NCBI GenBank assembly: GCA_045531495.1
Contig: JAZSED010000098.1
Location: 1-19,288, forward strand
Reading direction: 5' to 3'
DNA: 19,288 nucleotides
From: URNF01 sp045531495
Lineage (GTDB): Bacteria > Bacillota > Clostridia > Oscillospirales > Acutalibacteraceae
Part shown: piece after piece, positions 6,005-15,145 of the stretch
Numbering within the stretch: position 1 is the stretch's first letter
Layout: every line of letters begins with the position of its first letter
Notes under the pieces: generated by a model
Told to the model about the DNA's origin: nothing
The model's input: only the letters and a program-made list of their open reading frames with translations
Databases searched by the model: none
Program-made: the position numbers and the translations under genes

Positions 6005-8944
6005 ATGCTCAAAAAGAAGAAAGTGCTCAGTTTGGTGCTGGCTTTGGCGTTGGTCGTGTGTTCGATTGCGCCGTGTCTGGCCGCCTCTGAAGAATCTGCC
6101 GGCAAAGCAAAATTGCCTTCCGGTAAGTCTCCTTACACTTCCTCTTCTGTGAATGCATGGACCAACGAAAACTATGTGAAGGACGCATGGGTTTTGGATT
6201 GGGCCAATGCGAAAATCGACGATGCAGCTGTTACGGTTGAAGACGGCGCCGTTGCGCTGGCTTCCAGACAGGTATTGTCGTTCACTGTGCCGGTCGCTGA
6301 AGACGGCACCTATGAGATGGCCGTTAAGTTCTATCCGAAGGACGCTCTGTATATGGATTGTCTGATTGATATGACCGTTAACGGTGCGGAATACGTTTCT
6401 TCTCTGCCGATTTTGTGGGCAGATGCGTTTTCCGAATACGGAACCGACCGTAAAGGTAACGAATTGGTTCCCGAACAGTTAAGCATTACCGAGCCGTATC
6501 TCGATGTGCTTAGCAACTACCACGATACCAACTGTGACACCTTGACCTTTGATTGGAAAGCGGGCGACCAGACGGTTACCTTCTCTCCCGAGTCGCAGGA
6601 CATGGTTCTGGTTGCTATTTATGTGAAAAAAGTCTCGACGCTGCCCACCTATGCCGAGTATATGGCGGCAAACGCAGGTAAAGCAGACGTTACGGACGTA
6701 AAGATTATTGAGGCCGAGGATTACAAAGTAAAATCCGACTCCTTTATTCGTGCTACCAGCCAGAAAAACGCTGCTTTGTATCCGTATGATACCTACAGCA
6801 AGCTGCTTAACGTTCTGGAAGGCGGCTCTTGGAGAGAATCCGGCCAGAAGATTTTGTGGGAATTTGACGTAGAGCAGGACGGCTTTTACACGCTCGGTCT
6901 GCGCTATATGCAGAATTCCGATACCAACAAGGCGGTGTACCGTACCGTTGAAATCGACGGTGCCGTGCCGTTTGCCGAATGGAAAACGGTTGCGTTTGAA
7001 AACACCGACACCAATAAATTTGCCAATAAGGTGCTGGATATTAACGGCGAGCCTGCGAAGGTTTACCTGACCGCCGGCACTCATACCTTTGCCATGAAGG
7101 TCTCTATGGGCCCCTTGGAAGAGGTATATGAAGGCATCGTAAAGTTGATGGAAGACATCAATGCCTTCGGTATGGATATTCAGAAGCTGACCGCAGGTCA
7201 GGTTGACCAGAACCGTACTTGGAATATGGATTACTATATGCCCAACGCGGTTTCGGATATCGAAGTGTTTGCACAGCGTGTGGATGCGCTGTACGCCAAG
7301 CTGCAGGAAATCAGCGGTGATGAACCTGCGTACGCGGACAGCCTCAAATATGCTTCCGAATCTTTGCGTAAGCTGCTTAAAAAGCCCAATCAGATTCCGA
7401 ACAAAACCGACCTTATCAGTCAAGGTGATAACTCTGCTACTAAGTACCTCGGTAACGTTCTCGGCAGTCTGAACAGTATGCCGATGGCGGTTGACCGTTT
7501 CTACCTTGGTAACACCACCAAGCTGGAACCCGCCAACACCAATGTGTTTAAGAGCCTTGCCGAATCGGTAAAATCCTTTGTATGGTCCTTCTCCGCGGAT
7601 GCGGCGGAAGGCAGCTACACGGCGACCGGTGCAGAAAAGAGCACCGAGCTTACCGTTTGGATTGCCCGTTCTGTACCGTACGTACAGGTGCTGCAGCAGA
7701 TCATTGACGCTGATTACAACGCTGTAAAGGGCTCCAACATCCAGCTTTCTATTATGCCCAGCGAACAGAAGCTGGTGCTTGCCAATGCCACCAAAACTAA
7801 CCCCGACATTGTTATCAGTGCCGCGATTGGTACGCCGTTTAACTTTGCGGTGCGTGGTGCGGCGAAGAATCTGCTGGACTACCCGGATTTCTTAGAGTTC
7901 TACAGCCAGCATTACAACATGGAAGCGCTGGTGCCCTGTACCTTTAACGGCGGCGTTTACGGCGCGGCGGAAACCCAGGACTTTATGGTGCTTTTCTATC
8001 GCAAGGACATTATGAAGACGTTAGGATTAGAAGTTCCGCAGACCTGGGATGACGTCAAATATATGATGCCCACCCTCCTGCGCTACAATATGAACTTCTA
8101 CATTCCGTTGTCCGCAAATAACGCTTACAAAGCGTTTAACGTTACCAACCCGTTCATCACCCAGAATAACGCGAACTATGTAACTGAAGACGGTGCTGCG
8201 GCTGCGTTTGATACGGACGAGTATCTGGACGCGATGACCGAAATGACCGAGTTGTATGAAATCTACGGTATGAACAGTGCCGTTCCCAGCTTCTACAACA
8301 GCTTCCGTTACGGTGAGATTCCGCTTGGCGTTGCTTCCTTTGCCACCTATATTCAGTTGCAGATGGCAGCACCCGAATTGGCGGGTAAATGGGGTATTGC
8401 CCTGTCGCCCGGTACCAAGCAGGAAGACGGTTCTATTTTCCGTTATCAGCACGCGGCGGGTTCCGCATGTATGGTATTCGATAATACCACCCGTGCAGAC
8501 CAGGCGTGGGACTTCCTCAAATGGTGGCTCGGCACCGACACGCAGGTGAAATATTCCTACATGATGCAGAGCACCTACGGTACGGAATACCGTTGGAACA
8601 CCGGTAACCTTACCGCGTTCTCGCAGCTGTCTTACAGCGAGGAAGATAAGGCGATTATCCTTGACCAGTGGAAACACCAGAAGGAAATCACCTATCACCC
8701 CGCAAACTATATGATCGAACGTCAGACCAGTGACGTTTGGAACAGCGTGGTTGTTGACCACGAAAACCTGGTTGAGAAAATCGACCGTGCTACCCTTATC
8801 ACCAACCGCGAATTGCTCCGTAAATTGGAAGAGTTCGGTTTCTGTGATGAGAACGGCAATATGGTAAAGGTCTATTCCATGAAGGGCTATGAGGACCTTA
8901 TGAAAGCATTGGAAAACGCTAAGAAGGAGGGGGCAACACCGTGA
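6005..8944 (+). CDS. Solute-binding protein with large N-terminal carbohydrate-binding-like extension
   Basis: 979 residues. Residues 1-26 are a signal peptide (KKKK, then a hydrophobic stretch) ending in CLA before ASEES. Neither Cys in it has a valid lipobox, so lipidation is unlikely. Residues about 60-205 and 233-369 look like two beta-sandwich modules. The second opens with IEAEDY, a typical CBM6/CBM35-like start, and contains GFYTLGLRYMQ and AGTHTFAMKV strands. A helical stretch (about 370-540) leads to a complete family 1 solute-binding domain (about 546-979: TELTVWIAR, NPDIVISA, VYGAAETQDFMVLFYRKD, ETPQTW-like hinge VPQTWDD, AWDFLKWW). Its GTGA overlap with the next gene ties it to that permease pair. 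The usual length for this family is about 400-550 residues, so the extension is real and large. Ligand unknown, possibly a polysaccharide-bound or long oligosaccharide. Confidence 0.87.
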   Translation: MLKKKKVLSLVLALALVVCSIAPCLAASEESAGKAKLPSGKSPYTSSSVNAWTNENYVKDAWVLDWANAKIDDAAVTVEDGAVALASRQVLSFTVPVAEDGTYEMAVKFYPKDALYMDCLIDMTVNGAEYVSSLPILWADAFSEYGTDRKGNELVPEQLSITEPYLDVLSNYHDTNCDTLTFDWKAGDQTVTFSPESQDMVLVAIYVKKVSTLPTYAEYMAANAGKADVTDVKIIEAEDYKVKSDSFIRATSQKNAALYPYDTYSKLLNVLEGGSWRESGQKILWEFDVEQDGFYTLGLRYMQNSDTNKAVYRTVEIDGAVPFAEWKTVAFENTDTNKFANKVLDINGEPAKVYLTAGTHTFAMKVSMGPLEEVYEGIVKLMEDINAFGMDIQKLTAGQVDQNRTWNMDYYMPNAVSDIEVFAQRVDALYAKLQEISGDEPAYADSLKYASESLRKLLKKPNQIPNKTDLISQGDNSATKYLGNVLGSLNSMPMAVDRFYLGNTTKLEPANTNVFKSLAESVKSFVWSFSADAAEGSYTATGAEKSTELTVWIARSVPYVQVLQQIIDADYNAVKGSNIQLSIMPSEQKLVLANATKTNPDIVISAAIGTPFNFAVRGAAKNLLDYPDFLEFYSQHYNMEALVPCTFNGGVYGAAETQDFMVLFYRKDIMKTLGLEVPQTWDDVKYMMPTLLRYNMNFYIPLSANNAYKAFNVTNPFITQNNANYVTEDGAAAAFDTDEYLDAMTEMTELYEIYGMNSAVPSFYNSFRYGEIPLGVASFATYIQLQMAAPELAGKWGIALSPGTKQEDGSIFRYQHAAGSACMVFDNTTRADQAWDFLKWWLGTDTQVKYSYMMQSTYGTEYRWNTGNLTAFSQLSYSEEDKAIILDQWKHQKEITYHPANYMIERQTSDVWNSVVVDHENLVEKIDRATLITNRELLRKLEEFGFCDENGNMVKVYSMKGYEDLMKALENAKKEGATP

Positions 8945-9864
8945 AAAAACAAAAAGTAGCGCGTATTGGCGGCAATAATCTCTTTACCCGTCATTCCACC
9001 CCGTTCCTCCTTGCGCCGTATGCAATTCTCTTTATCCTGTTTATCATTATCCCTGTTGTGGCGGCTATTTTCCTGTCGTTTACATACTATAACACGATTC
9101 AGGCGCCCCGCTTCATCGGTATTGAAAACTACATCAACCTGTTCACCAACGATGAGGTGTTTATGCAGTATGTTCTGCCGAACACCATCACCTACGCGGT
9201 TTGGGTAGGCTTGGGCGGCTACGTGATGGCATTTTTGCTCGCTTGGTCGCTGTCCCAGATTACCCACCTGCCCCGCACCATCCTGGCGGTTATCATTTAT
9301 TCTCCGTCTATGACCGGCGGCGTGCTTTTGTCCACCGTGTGGCGTGTTATTTTCGCGGGTGACAAATCCGGCTACTTAAACTACGTGTTACTGCGCTTCA
9401 ACCTCATTGAGGAGCCCATTGTTTGGTTGTCTTCTGCAGACCACCTGCTGTGGATTATGATCGTGGTTGCTCTGTGGAGTAGTATGGGTATCGGCTTCTT
9501 GTCCATGCTTTCCGGTATTATGAACGTCAATGAAGAGCTGTACGAAGCGGCTTACATTGACGGTATCAAAAACCGCTTCCAGGAAATTATTTACGTTACC
9601 ATTCCTTCCGCAAAACCGCAGATGCTGTTCGGCGCGGTTATGGCTATCGTAAATACCTTCCAGAGCGCGGGCGTTGGCGTTTCGCTTTCGGGCGCAAACC
9701 CGACCCCCGGTTACGCCGGTCAGTTGATTGTTACTCACATCGACGACTACGGCTTCTTACGTTACGAAATGGGTTATGCGGCGGCTGTTTCCGTCGTATT
9801 GTTGGTGGGCATCTACCTGTTAACGCAGGCGTGTAACAAGGTGCTCGGCAGTAAAGACGAATAA
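8941..9864 (+). CDS. Carbohydrate ABC transporter permease, MalF-type (pair 1)
   Basis: 307 residues with about six membrane helices. The first is near residues 20-48 (FLLAPYAILFILFIIIPVVAAIFLS in character), typical of MalF/UgpA-like sugar permeases without the long periplasmic insert of E. coli MalF. The EAA loop, which docks onto the ATPase, is EAAYIDGIKNRF from residue 202. The GTG start overlaps the preceding stop in a GTGA, and AAGGAGGGGG lies just upstream at about 8925-8934, so translation is probably coupled to the solute-binding protein. It should form a heterodimer with the next gene product. No ATPase gene is in the window. Confidence 0.92.
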   Translation: MKKQKVARIGGNNLFTRHSTPFLLAPYAILFILFIIIPVVAAIFLSFTYYNTIQAPRFIGIENYINLFTNDEVFMQYVLPNTITYAVWVGLGGYVMAFLLAWSLSQITHLPRTILAVIIYSPSMTGGVLLSTVWRVIFAGDKSGYLNYVLLRFNLIEEPIVWLSSADHLLWIMIVVALWSSMGIGFLSMLSGIMNVNEELYEAAYIDGIKNRFQEIIYVTIPSAKPQMLFGAVMAIVNTFQSAGVGVSLSGANPTPGYAGQLIVTHIDDYGFLRYEMGYAAAVSVVLLVGIYLLTQACNKVLGSKDE

Positions 9865-9875
9865 GGGAGGGATTG

Positions 9876-10778
9876 ATGATGAAAAAAGAAAAAACCGTCA
9901 AGAAAAAGCATTATCGCTTAAAACGGAACGGCATCAATCCGCAGCACTTTACCGCAGGACAGTTAAAGTTCTACGCATTCCTTATTCCGCTGTGTATCTT
10001 CATGGGTATGCCTATTGTATTCATTTTTATGAATGCATTCAAACCCCTTGACGAATTGTTTGCTTATCCGCCTCGCTTCTATGTGCGTAACCCCACCTGG
10101 GATAACTTTAACGCACTGTTTGCGATTTCGTCCACAAGTAACATTCCTGCCACGCGTTATTTGTTCAACAGTATCATTTCCTCGCTCTCTACCGTGCTTT
10201 GCACCTTGGTAATTTCTACCAGCGCAGGTTATGTACTGTCCAAAAAACGTTTCCGTCTGCGTCCCGCGCTGATGGAAATTAACAACCTGGCTCTTATGTT
10301 CTGTTCGGTGGCGGTGGCCATTCCGCGTTACTTCGTTATCGCGAATATCGGCCTTCTCGACTCCTTCTGGGCGAACATTATCCCGCTTTTGGCAACGCCT
10401 ACCGGCGTGTTCCTTGTTAAGCAGTTTATTGACGGCTTGCCGGACGCGCTGATTGAAGCGGCAATCATCGACGGCGCGAATGACTATCAGATTTTGCTGA
10501 AAATCATTATGCCGCTGGTAAAACCCGCCTTGTCAACACTGACCATTATGACCTTCCAGTCGGCGTGGGGTGCAACCGAGGCATCTACAAACTTCATCAA
10601 CAACGAAAGCTTGAAAACCTTTGCTTTCTACCTCTCGACCCTAAGTGCGAGCGGTACGGTTTCCGGTCAGGGCGTTTCCGCCGCGGCAACCTTGATTATG
10701 TTTGTACCCAACCTGGTCATCTTCATCTTTATGCAGTCCAAGGTTATGAGTACCATGGCGCATTCCGGTATTAAGTAA
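9876..10778 (+). CDS. Carbohydrate ABC transporter permease, MalG-type (pair 1)
   Basis: About 300 residues. It has a basic N-terminus rich in Lys, then about six membrane helices starting near FYAFLIPLCIFMGMPIVFIFM. The EAA loop reads EAAIIDGANDYQ from residue 194, as in MalG/UgpE-like proteins. GGGAGG at 9865-9870 could serve ATG 9876 or ATG 9879; TTG 9873 is too close to it and less likely. The gap after the preceding stop is only 11 nt. It forms the second half of the permease associated with the large solute-binding protein. Confidence 0.92.
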   Translation: MMKKEKTVKKKHYRLKRNGINPQHFTAGQLKFYAFLIPLCIFMGMPIVFIFMNAFKPLDELFAYPPRFYVRNPTWDNFNALFAISSTSNIPATRYLFNSIISSLSTVLCTLVISTSAGYVLSKKRFRLRPALMEINNLALMFCSVAVAIPRYFVIANIGLLDSFWANIIPLLATPTGVFLVKQFIDGLPDALIEAAIIDGANDYQILLKIIMPLVKPALSTLTIMTFQSAWGATEASTNFINNESLKTFAFYLSTLSASGTVSGQGVSAAATLIMFVPNLVIFIFMQSKVMSTMAHSGIK

Positions 10779-10793
10779 AGGAGGTTTTGTGAC

Positions 10794-12860
10794 GTGCGAA
10801 AGAAACTAGCGGTTTTATTGGCAGTTTGCCTGCTGCTCGTTTTCGGTGCGACGACGGTGTCTGCAAGTGAAAACACCACTTACACCTACACCATCTCGGT
10901 TAACGACGGCTGGATACGTACACAAGACGCCTATATGCCGGGTAACATTTATATGCGTAACCTTGGTATGACCACCCCCGAGGACGTATTCATCGTAGAC
11001 AAGACCCTGTATGTTGCCGATACCGGCAACGGACGCGTGGTCGTATACAACATGGAAACCGAAGAGCATTGGGAATTCGGCAAGGATCTTCTTGTCAGCC
11101 CGCGCGGTTTGTATGTTACCGATAACGGTGATATCTACGTCGCGGACGGTGCAGGTTTTGTGTATATCTTCGATAAAGATGCCAATGTGAAACAAACCAT
11201 CGGCCGCCCGGACAGTTACCTGTACAGTGAACTGTCCGAGTTCAAGCCGAAGAACATTGCGGTAACCAGCGAAGGCAATATCTTTGTTTGTGGCGAAGGT
11301 TCCGCAGAAGGCCTTATGCAGTTTGATGCCAAAGGCGAATTCCAAGGGTATTTTGCGGCAAACCGCAAGTATCTGACCTTTATGGAAACGGTTGAAGATA
11401 TGATTCTCAGTGAAGAAATGAAACAGGACCTCGTTTCCCGTCGTCCCCGTTCCATCTTCAACCTGGATATCAACGAACGTGACCTTGTGTATACCATCAC
11501 CCAGACCGACGAGTTTGGCTACTCCTGGAAAGCGGCTGCTTCCAAGCAGGAAAACTGCTTGAAACAGCACAACCTGGCAGGCGTTAACATTCTTTCTCGT
11601 GATAAATTCATGACGGACGAATGGAACTTCGTTGACGTAGCCTCCGGTCTGTACGGCAATGCGTATGCGCTGACCTACACCGGTCTTATCTACGAGTACG
11701 ACAGCAACGGCGATCTCGTGTTCTCCTTCGGCGGTCGTGCGGTGTCCAACGAAAGAAACGGTATCTTTACCTACGCAATTGCGATTGAGGTAGACCAAGA
11801 CGGTTTCGTATACGTTTTGGACAGAGAAAAGGCTTTTGTACAGGTCTTTTATCCCACCGATTTTGCTGTAGCGACTCACCAGGCTATCCATGACCTGGAA
11901 AACGGTAACTATGAGGATAGTGAACAGACCTGGGGCGCGGTGCTGAAGCTCAACGGTATGTCCCGTATTGCCCATATGGGTTACGGCAAAACGCTTTTCC
12001 ACCAGCAACGCTTTGAAGAAGCACTTGAGGAGTTCCGCTTCGCCAGAAACCGCGAATACTATTCAGATGCTTTCTGGGAGCTGCGCGATAAGTGGCTGAG
12101 CGAGAATATGGTATATTTCCTCATCGTGATTTTCCTTGCCGTTATCTACTTTATTGTTTCTTCCCTTATTAAGAGAAACCGTCCCGTAGTGGTGGCAAAG
12201 GTAAAGGAAATCCCGAAAACCAAAGGCAAACGGTTCTTACATGACATTACCTATTTCCGGTATATGTTGCGTCACCCGATTGACGGCTACTATTACCTAA
12301 AACGCGGACACGCGGGTTCTATGGGGTCTGCTGCTCTGCTGTACTTTATCATCTTTGCCGTCTATCTCGCCGATACCGTTTTCCGCGGATTTATCTTCGG
12401 CTTTGCGGGCATTGAGGAAACACCGATTGCGTTTATGGGTATTGCGTTCTTTGTAGTTTGCTTCCTGTTTGTTATCGGCAACTACATGGTGGCATCCATT
12501 AACGAAGGTGAAGGTTCTTTGAAGAATCTGTTCATCATGCTCCCGTATGCATTATCACCGTATCTGGTGATTACCCCCTTCGTGGTAGCTTCTACCTACG
12601 TGTTGACACAGAATGAAGGGTTCCTTGTAACGTTAGCCTGGACCATCGCTGTGGTTTGGTCCGCTGCGTTGATTTTCATCGGTCTTACCGAAACGCACAA
12701 CTATTCCTTCGGTGACACCATTAAGAACGTGCTTCTTACTTTGTTCTTTATGGTGATTGCCATTATTGCCGTAGCAGTGTTGTATCTGCTGTGGGTGCAG
12801 GTATTTACGTTTGTGCAGGATGTCTTTATGGAGGTGGCGTATCGTGTGCAGAACATCTAA
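10794..12860 (+). CDS. NHL beta-propeller / TPR-like / Yip1-domain membrane protein
   Basis: 688 residues from GTG 10794, with AAAGGAGG 9 nt upstream. Residues 1-25 are a signal peptide ending in VSAS. Residues about 35-360 are NHL-type beta-propeller repeats: LYVADTGNGRVVVYN from residue 72, GDIYVADGAGFVYIFD near 112-127, GNIFVCGEG, and GFVYVLDREKAFVQVF at the end. Residues about 366-430 resemble a TPR pair (ENGNYEDSEQTWGAVLK, HQQRFEEALEEFRFAR). A membrane helix spans about 439-458. After a basic loop, residues about 510-688 are a multi-helix Yip1-family domain (LPYALSPYLVITPF signature). The propeller should face outward. The neighbours are sugar permeases and a DUF5696 gene, and I recall similar Yip1-DUF5696 neighbours in Paenibacillus-type genomes. 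A role as transporter accessory or surface sensor is inference only. Confidence 0.8.
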   Translation: MRKKLAVLLAVCLLLVFGATTVSASENTTYTYTISVNDGWIRTQDAYMPGNIYMRNLGMTTPEDVFIVDKTLYVADTGNGRVVVYNMETEEHWEFGKDLLVSPRGLYVTDNGDIYVADGAGFVYIFDKDANVKQTIGRPDSYLYSELSEFKPKNIAVTSEGNIFVCGEGSAEGLMQFDAKGEFQGYFAANRKYLTFMETVEDMILSEEMKQDLVSRRPRSIFNLDINERDLVYTITQTDEFGYSWKAAASKQENCLKQHNLAGVNILSRDKFMTDEWNFVDVASGLYGNAYALTYTGLIYEYDSNGDLVFSFGGRAVSNERNGIFTYAIAIEVDQDGFVYVLDREKAFVQVFYPTDFAVATHQAIHDLENGNYEDSEQTWGAVLKLNGMSRIAHMGYGKTLFHQQRFEEALEEFRFARNREYYSDAFWELRDKWLSENMVYFLIVIFLAVIYFIVSSLIKRNRPVVVAKVKEIPKTKGKRFLHDITYFRYMLRHPIDGYYYLKRGHAGSMGSAALLYFIIFAVYLADTVFRGFIFGFAGIEETPIAFMGIAFFVVCFLFVIGNYMVASINEGEGSLKNLFIMLPYALSPYLVITPFVVASTYVLTQNEGFLVTLAWTIAVVWSAALIFIGLTETHNYSFGDTIKNVLLTLFFMVIAIIAVAVLYLLWVQVFTFVQDVFMEVAYRVQNI
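12830..12837 (+). promoter_or_regulatory. Ribosome binding site inside the preceding gene, fixing the start at 12844
   Basis: GGAGGTGG lies in the last codons of the Yip1-domain gene. The GGAGG core is 9 nt before GTG 12844, which selects this start over in-frame candidates further upstream and implies translational coupling. Confidence 0.75.
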
Positions 12861-15141
12861 TGTAAAACGCGCATTGCTTGTGATTCTGTCGCTCGTGTTG
12901 GTAGTCAGTTTGCTGGCAGGCATCGCGGTTAGCGCAAAACGCGAGAAGAAAACCTTCGTCCTGCCGGATACCTCTTCCGCAGAGACCAGCACCAACCGTT
13001 ATACACAGGCGAGCACTGCCGCACAGTTGGCGGGCTCCCTGTTGAATACCGAAGGCTTCCAGAAGGTCGTTGAAAACGACAGCATGGAGCTGTGGTTCCG
13101 TGAAGAAATCGACTCTATCCGCATTGTGGATAAGAAGAGCGGTTACGTATGGGGCGAGCTTGCGAGTGATACGGTTGAATCTCTGAATGATTATTGGGCG
13201 GTTATGGCGAATTCCATTCTGACCCTCGAATATTATGACGAGAACAATACGGCTTATCAAATCAGCTTATCCGACGACAATTTCACCTGCGAATACTCTT
13301 TCGATGACGAGAAAGATATTTTGCACTGTGATGCGTATGCTGAGAATATCGGTGTGGAGCTCGCTTTCGAGATCGCGCTGTTTGATGACCACTTCGATGC
13401 ATACATCGTGGAAGATTCGCTGTACGAAGATTTCGAAGACTGCAAACTTTCGAAATTGTATCTGCTCCCCTTCTTCGGATGCAGCGAGCAGAAAACCATG
13501 GACGGTTACATCTTTGTGCCGGACGGCTCCGGTGCTTTGATGCGCTTTGACAACAACACCTTCTACTCCACCAAATATTCTGCAAAGGTATTTGGTCCCG
13601 ATGCAGGTATTGACACGCTTACCGAGGTTAACGACCTGCTTGCAAAACGTACCGACGACTATCTCGTAGACGTGTTCCGTGCTACCGTACCTGTATACGG
13701 TATCGTACACGGTGCAGAGCAGTATGCGGCGATGACCGTTATTGCGGAAGGCGTGGAATATGCGACCATTCAGGCCTCTTTGGCAGCGACTAACGTGCCG
13801 TATAACTATGTCACCACCGTTTTTGAGTATCGTCAGCTGTACTCGCAGCCGGTATCCAAATCCAACTCCATCATCCGTCCGCAGACGGAGCGGAATGAAT
13901 TTAACCCGCGTCTTTCCGTCTATCTGTTGTCCGACAAAGACGCCAGCTATAGCGGTATGGCGGTGAAATACCGCGGTATGCTGGAGGAAGAAGGCGTGTT
14001 GGGTAACGAGGCTGCCGTACATAAAGAGCAGGTTCCGTTACGCTTGGAAGTGTTGGGTGCCGACGTTAAAGAAGGCTTTATCTTCAACAGTGTGCAGACC
14101 TTCACCACTGCCCAAGATGCGCTGGAAATGCAAAAATCCCTGTCGGATATGGGCATCAATAATCTCACCATGGTTATGCAGGGCTGGCAAAAGGGCGGCG
14201 TCAACGGTTACAAATTCAATTCCTTCAAAACACAGCCGACTGTTGGTTCTCTCGACGATTTGGCTGCTCTGAGAGACAGTGTTACTGCGGCGGGCGGCAA
14301 GTTCTTCCTGCAGAACAAGGTTGCTACCTTCAACGAGGACCAGGGAAGAATCTCTTACTTGGGTGACCAGACCATTTCCAAGAAAATCGCGTATTATCTG
14401 CGTGATAACACCGAGGTTATGTATCCGGAAACCTACGTAACCGCACCCGGCGTGGTGCTTTCGAAGCTGAAAAATTCACTTACCGAATTGAAGGGCTTTG
14501 ACTGGAATCTGCCGCGCTTTGGCTCCGAAGTGTATTCGGAATACGAGCAGGACACTACCACAACGCGTAAAGCAACGCGCAGTATGTTTGAAAAAGCAGC
14601 GAAGAAGGTTGTAGAAGCAGGTACTTCGCTTTCTCTCAACAATCCCAATATGTATATGTGGGAATATTGTGAGAACATCTTCGACATCCCGATGATGAAC
14701 AGTCAGTATCTGTTTGAAACCGACTCGGTACCGTTCCTGCAGATTCTGCTTAAAGGCCATATCGACTATTATGCGCCTTATGCAAACCAGGGCTTCTACA
14801 CCACGGCTTGCACTTTGAAATCTATTGAATACGGTGCGTACCCGTCCTTCTTGGTTATGGCGGAAGAGAACGGCAAACTGAACAAAACGCCGATGGTTGA
14901 CTACTTCTCGCTGAACTTTGAAGATTGGAAAGGTACCATCAATACCGTTTACCCGAAGGTCAACGAAGGCCTTTTGTCGGTAGAAGGTGCGAAAATCACC
15001 GAGCACAAGGTCCTGCAAAAGGGCGTTGTACGCGTGACGTATGATAACAACACCGTGATTTATATCAACTATAACAGCGCTGAGGTTGTTGTGGATGATG
15101 TAAAAGTCCCGGGATTGAACTTTGTTGTAGAAAGGGGTTAA
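12844..15141 (+). CDS. DUF5696-type secreted or membrane-anchored protein, possible glycosidase
   Basis: 765 residues from GTG 12844, overlapping the preceding gene by 17 bp. A hydrophobic segment (about residues 9-28) follows KR and ends in AVSAK, so it is a signal peptide or membrane anchor. The middle is beta-rich, with the conserved-looking FVPDGSGALMRF at 224-235, which I associate from memory with DUF5696 proteins. From about residue 400 (LEVLGADVKEGF) onward the sequence alternates strands and helices like a TIM barrel: INNLTMVMQGWQKGG, AAGGKFFLQNK, GTSLSLNNPNMYMWEY, GHIDYYAPYANQ. Acidic residues in these strand ends could be catalytic, but I cannot assign them. A beta-sandwich-like C-terminus closes the protein. 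Family members sit next to Yip1 proteins and sugar permeases. Glycoside hydrolase activity is an inference. Confidence 0.78.
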   Translation: MCRTSNVKRALLVILSLVLVVSLLAGIAVSAKREKKTFVLPDTSSAETSTNRYTQASTAAQLAGSLLNTEGFQKVVENDSMELWFREEIDSIRIVDKKSGYVWGELASDTVESLNDYWAVMANSILTLEYYDENNTAYQISLSDDNFTCEYSFDDEKDILHCDAYAENIGVELAFEIALFDDHFDAYIVEDSLYEDFEDCKLSKLYLLPFFGCSEQKTMDGYIFVPDGSGALMRFDNNTFYSTKYSAKVFGPDAGIDTLTEVNDLLAKRTDDYLVDVFRATVPVYGIVHGAEQYAAMTVIAEGVEYATIQASLAATNVPYNYVTTVFEYRQLYSQPVSKSNSIIRPQTERNEFNPRLSVYLLSDKDASYSGMAVKYRGMLEEEGVLGNEAAVHKEQVPLRLEVLGADVKEGFIFNSVQTFTTAQDALEMQKSLSDMGINNLTMVMQGWQKGGVNGYKFNSFKTQPTVGSLDDLAALRDSVTAAGGKFFLQNKVATFNEDQGRISYLGDQTISKKIAYYLRDNTEVMYPETYVTAPGVVLSKLKNSLTELKGFDWNLPRFGSEVYSEYEQDTTTTRKATRSMFEKAAKKVVEAGTSLSLNNPNMYMWEYCENIFDIPMMNSQYLFETDSVPFLQILLKGHIDYYAPYANQGFYTTACTLKSIEYGAYPSFLVMAEENGKLNKTPMVDYFSLNFEDWKGTINTVYPKVNEGLLSVEGAKITEHKVLQKGVVRVTYDNNTVIYINYNSAEVVVDDVKVPGLNFVVERG

Positions 15142-15145
15142 GGCT

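Noticed and set aside
6479..7423. A 314-codon minus-strand frame opposite the large solute-binding protein gene
   Set aside because: The plus strand encodes a continuous protein here; the minus frame is a codon-bias shadow.
6005..8944. Lipoprotein assignment for the large solute-binding protein
   Set aside because: The signal peptide contains Cys19 and Cys24, but the residues before them (VV and AP) do not fit a lipobox.
10815..12008. A 397-codon minus-strand frame opposite the NHL/Yip1 gene
   Set aside because: Opposite clear NHL repeats, with no start signal and no family resemblance.
12811..12843. An upstream start for the DUF5696 gene at 12811
   Set aside because: No ribosome binding site is placed for it, it would add a non-signal-like extension, and GTG 12844 has GGAGGTGG at good spacing.
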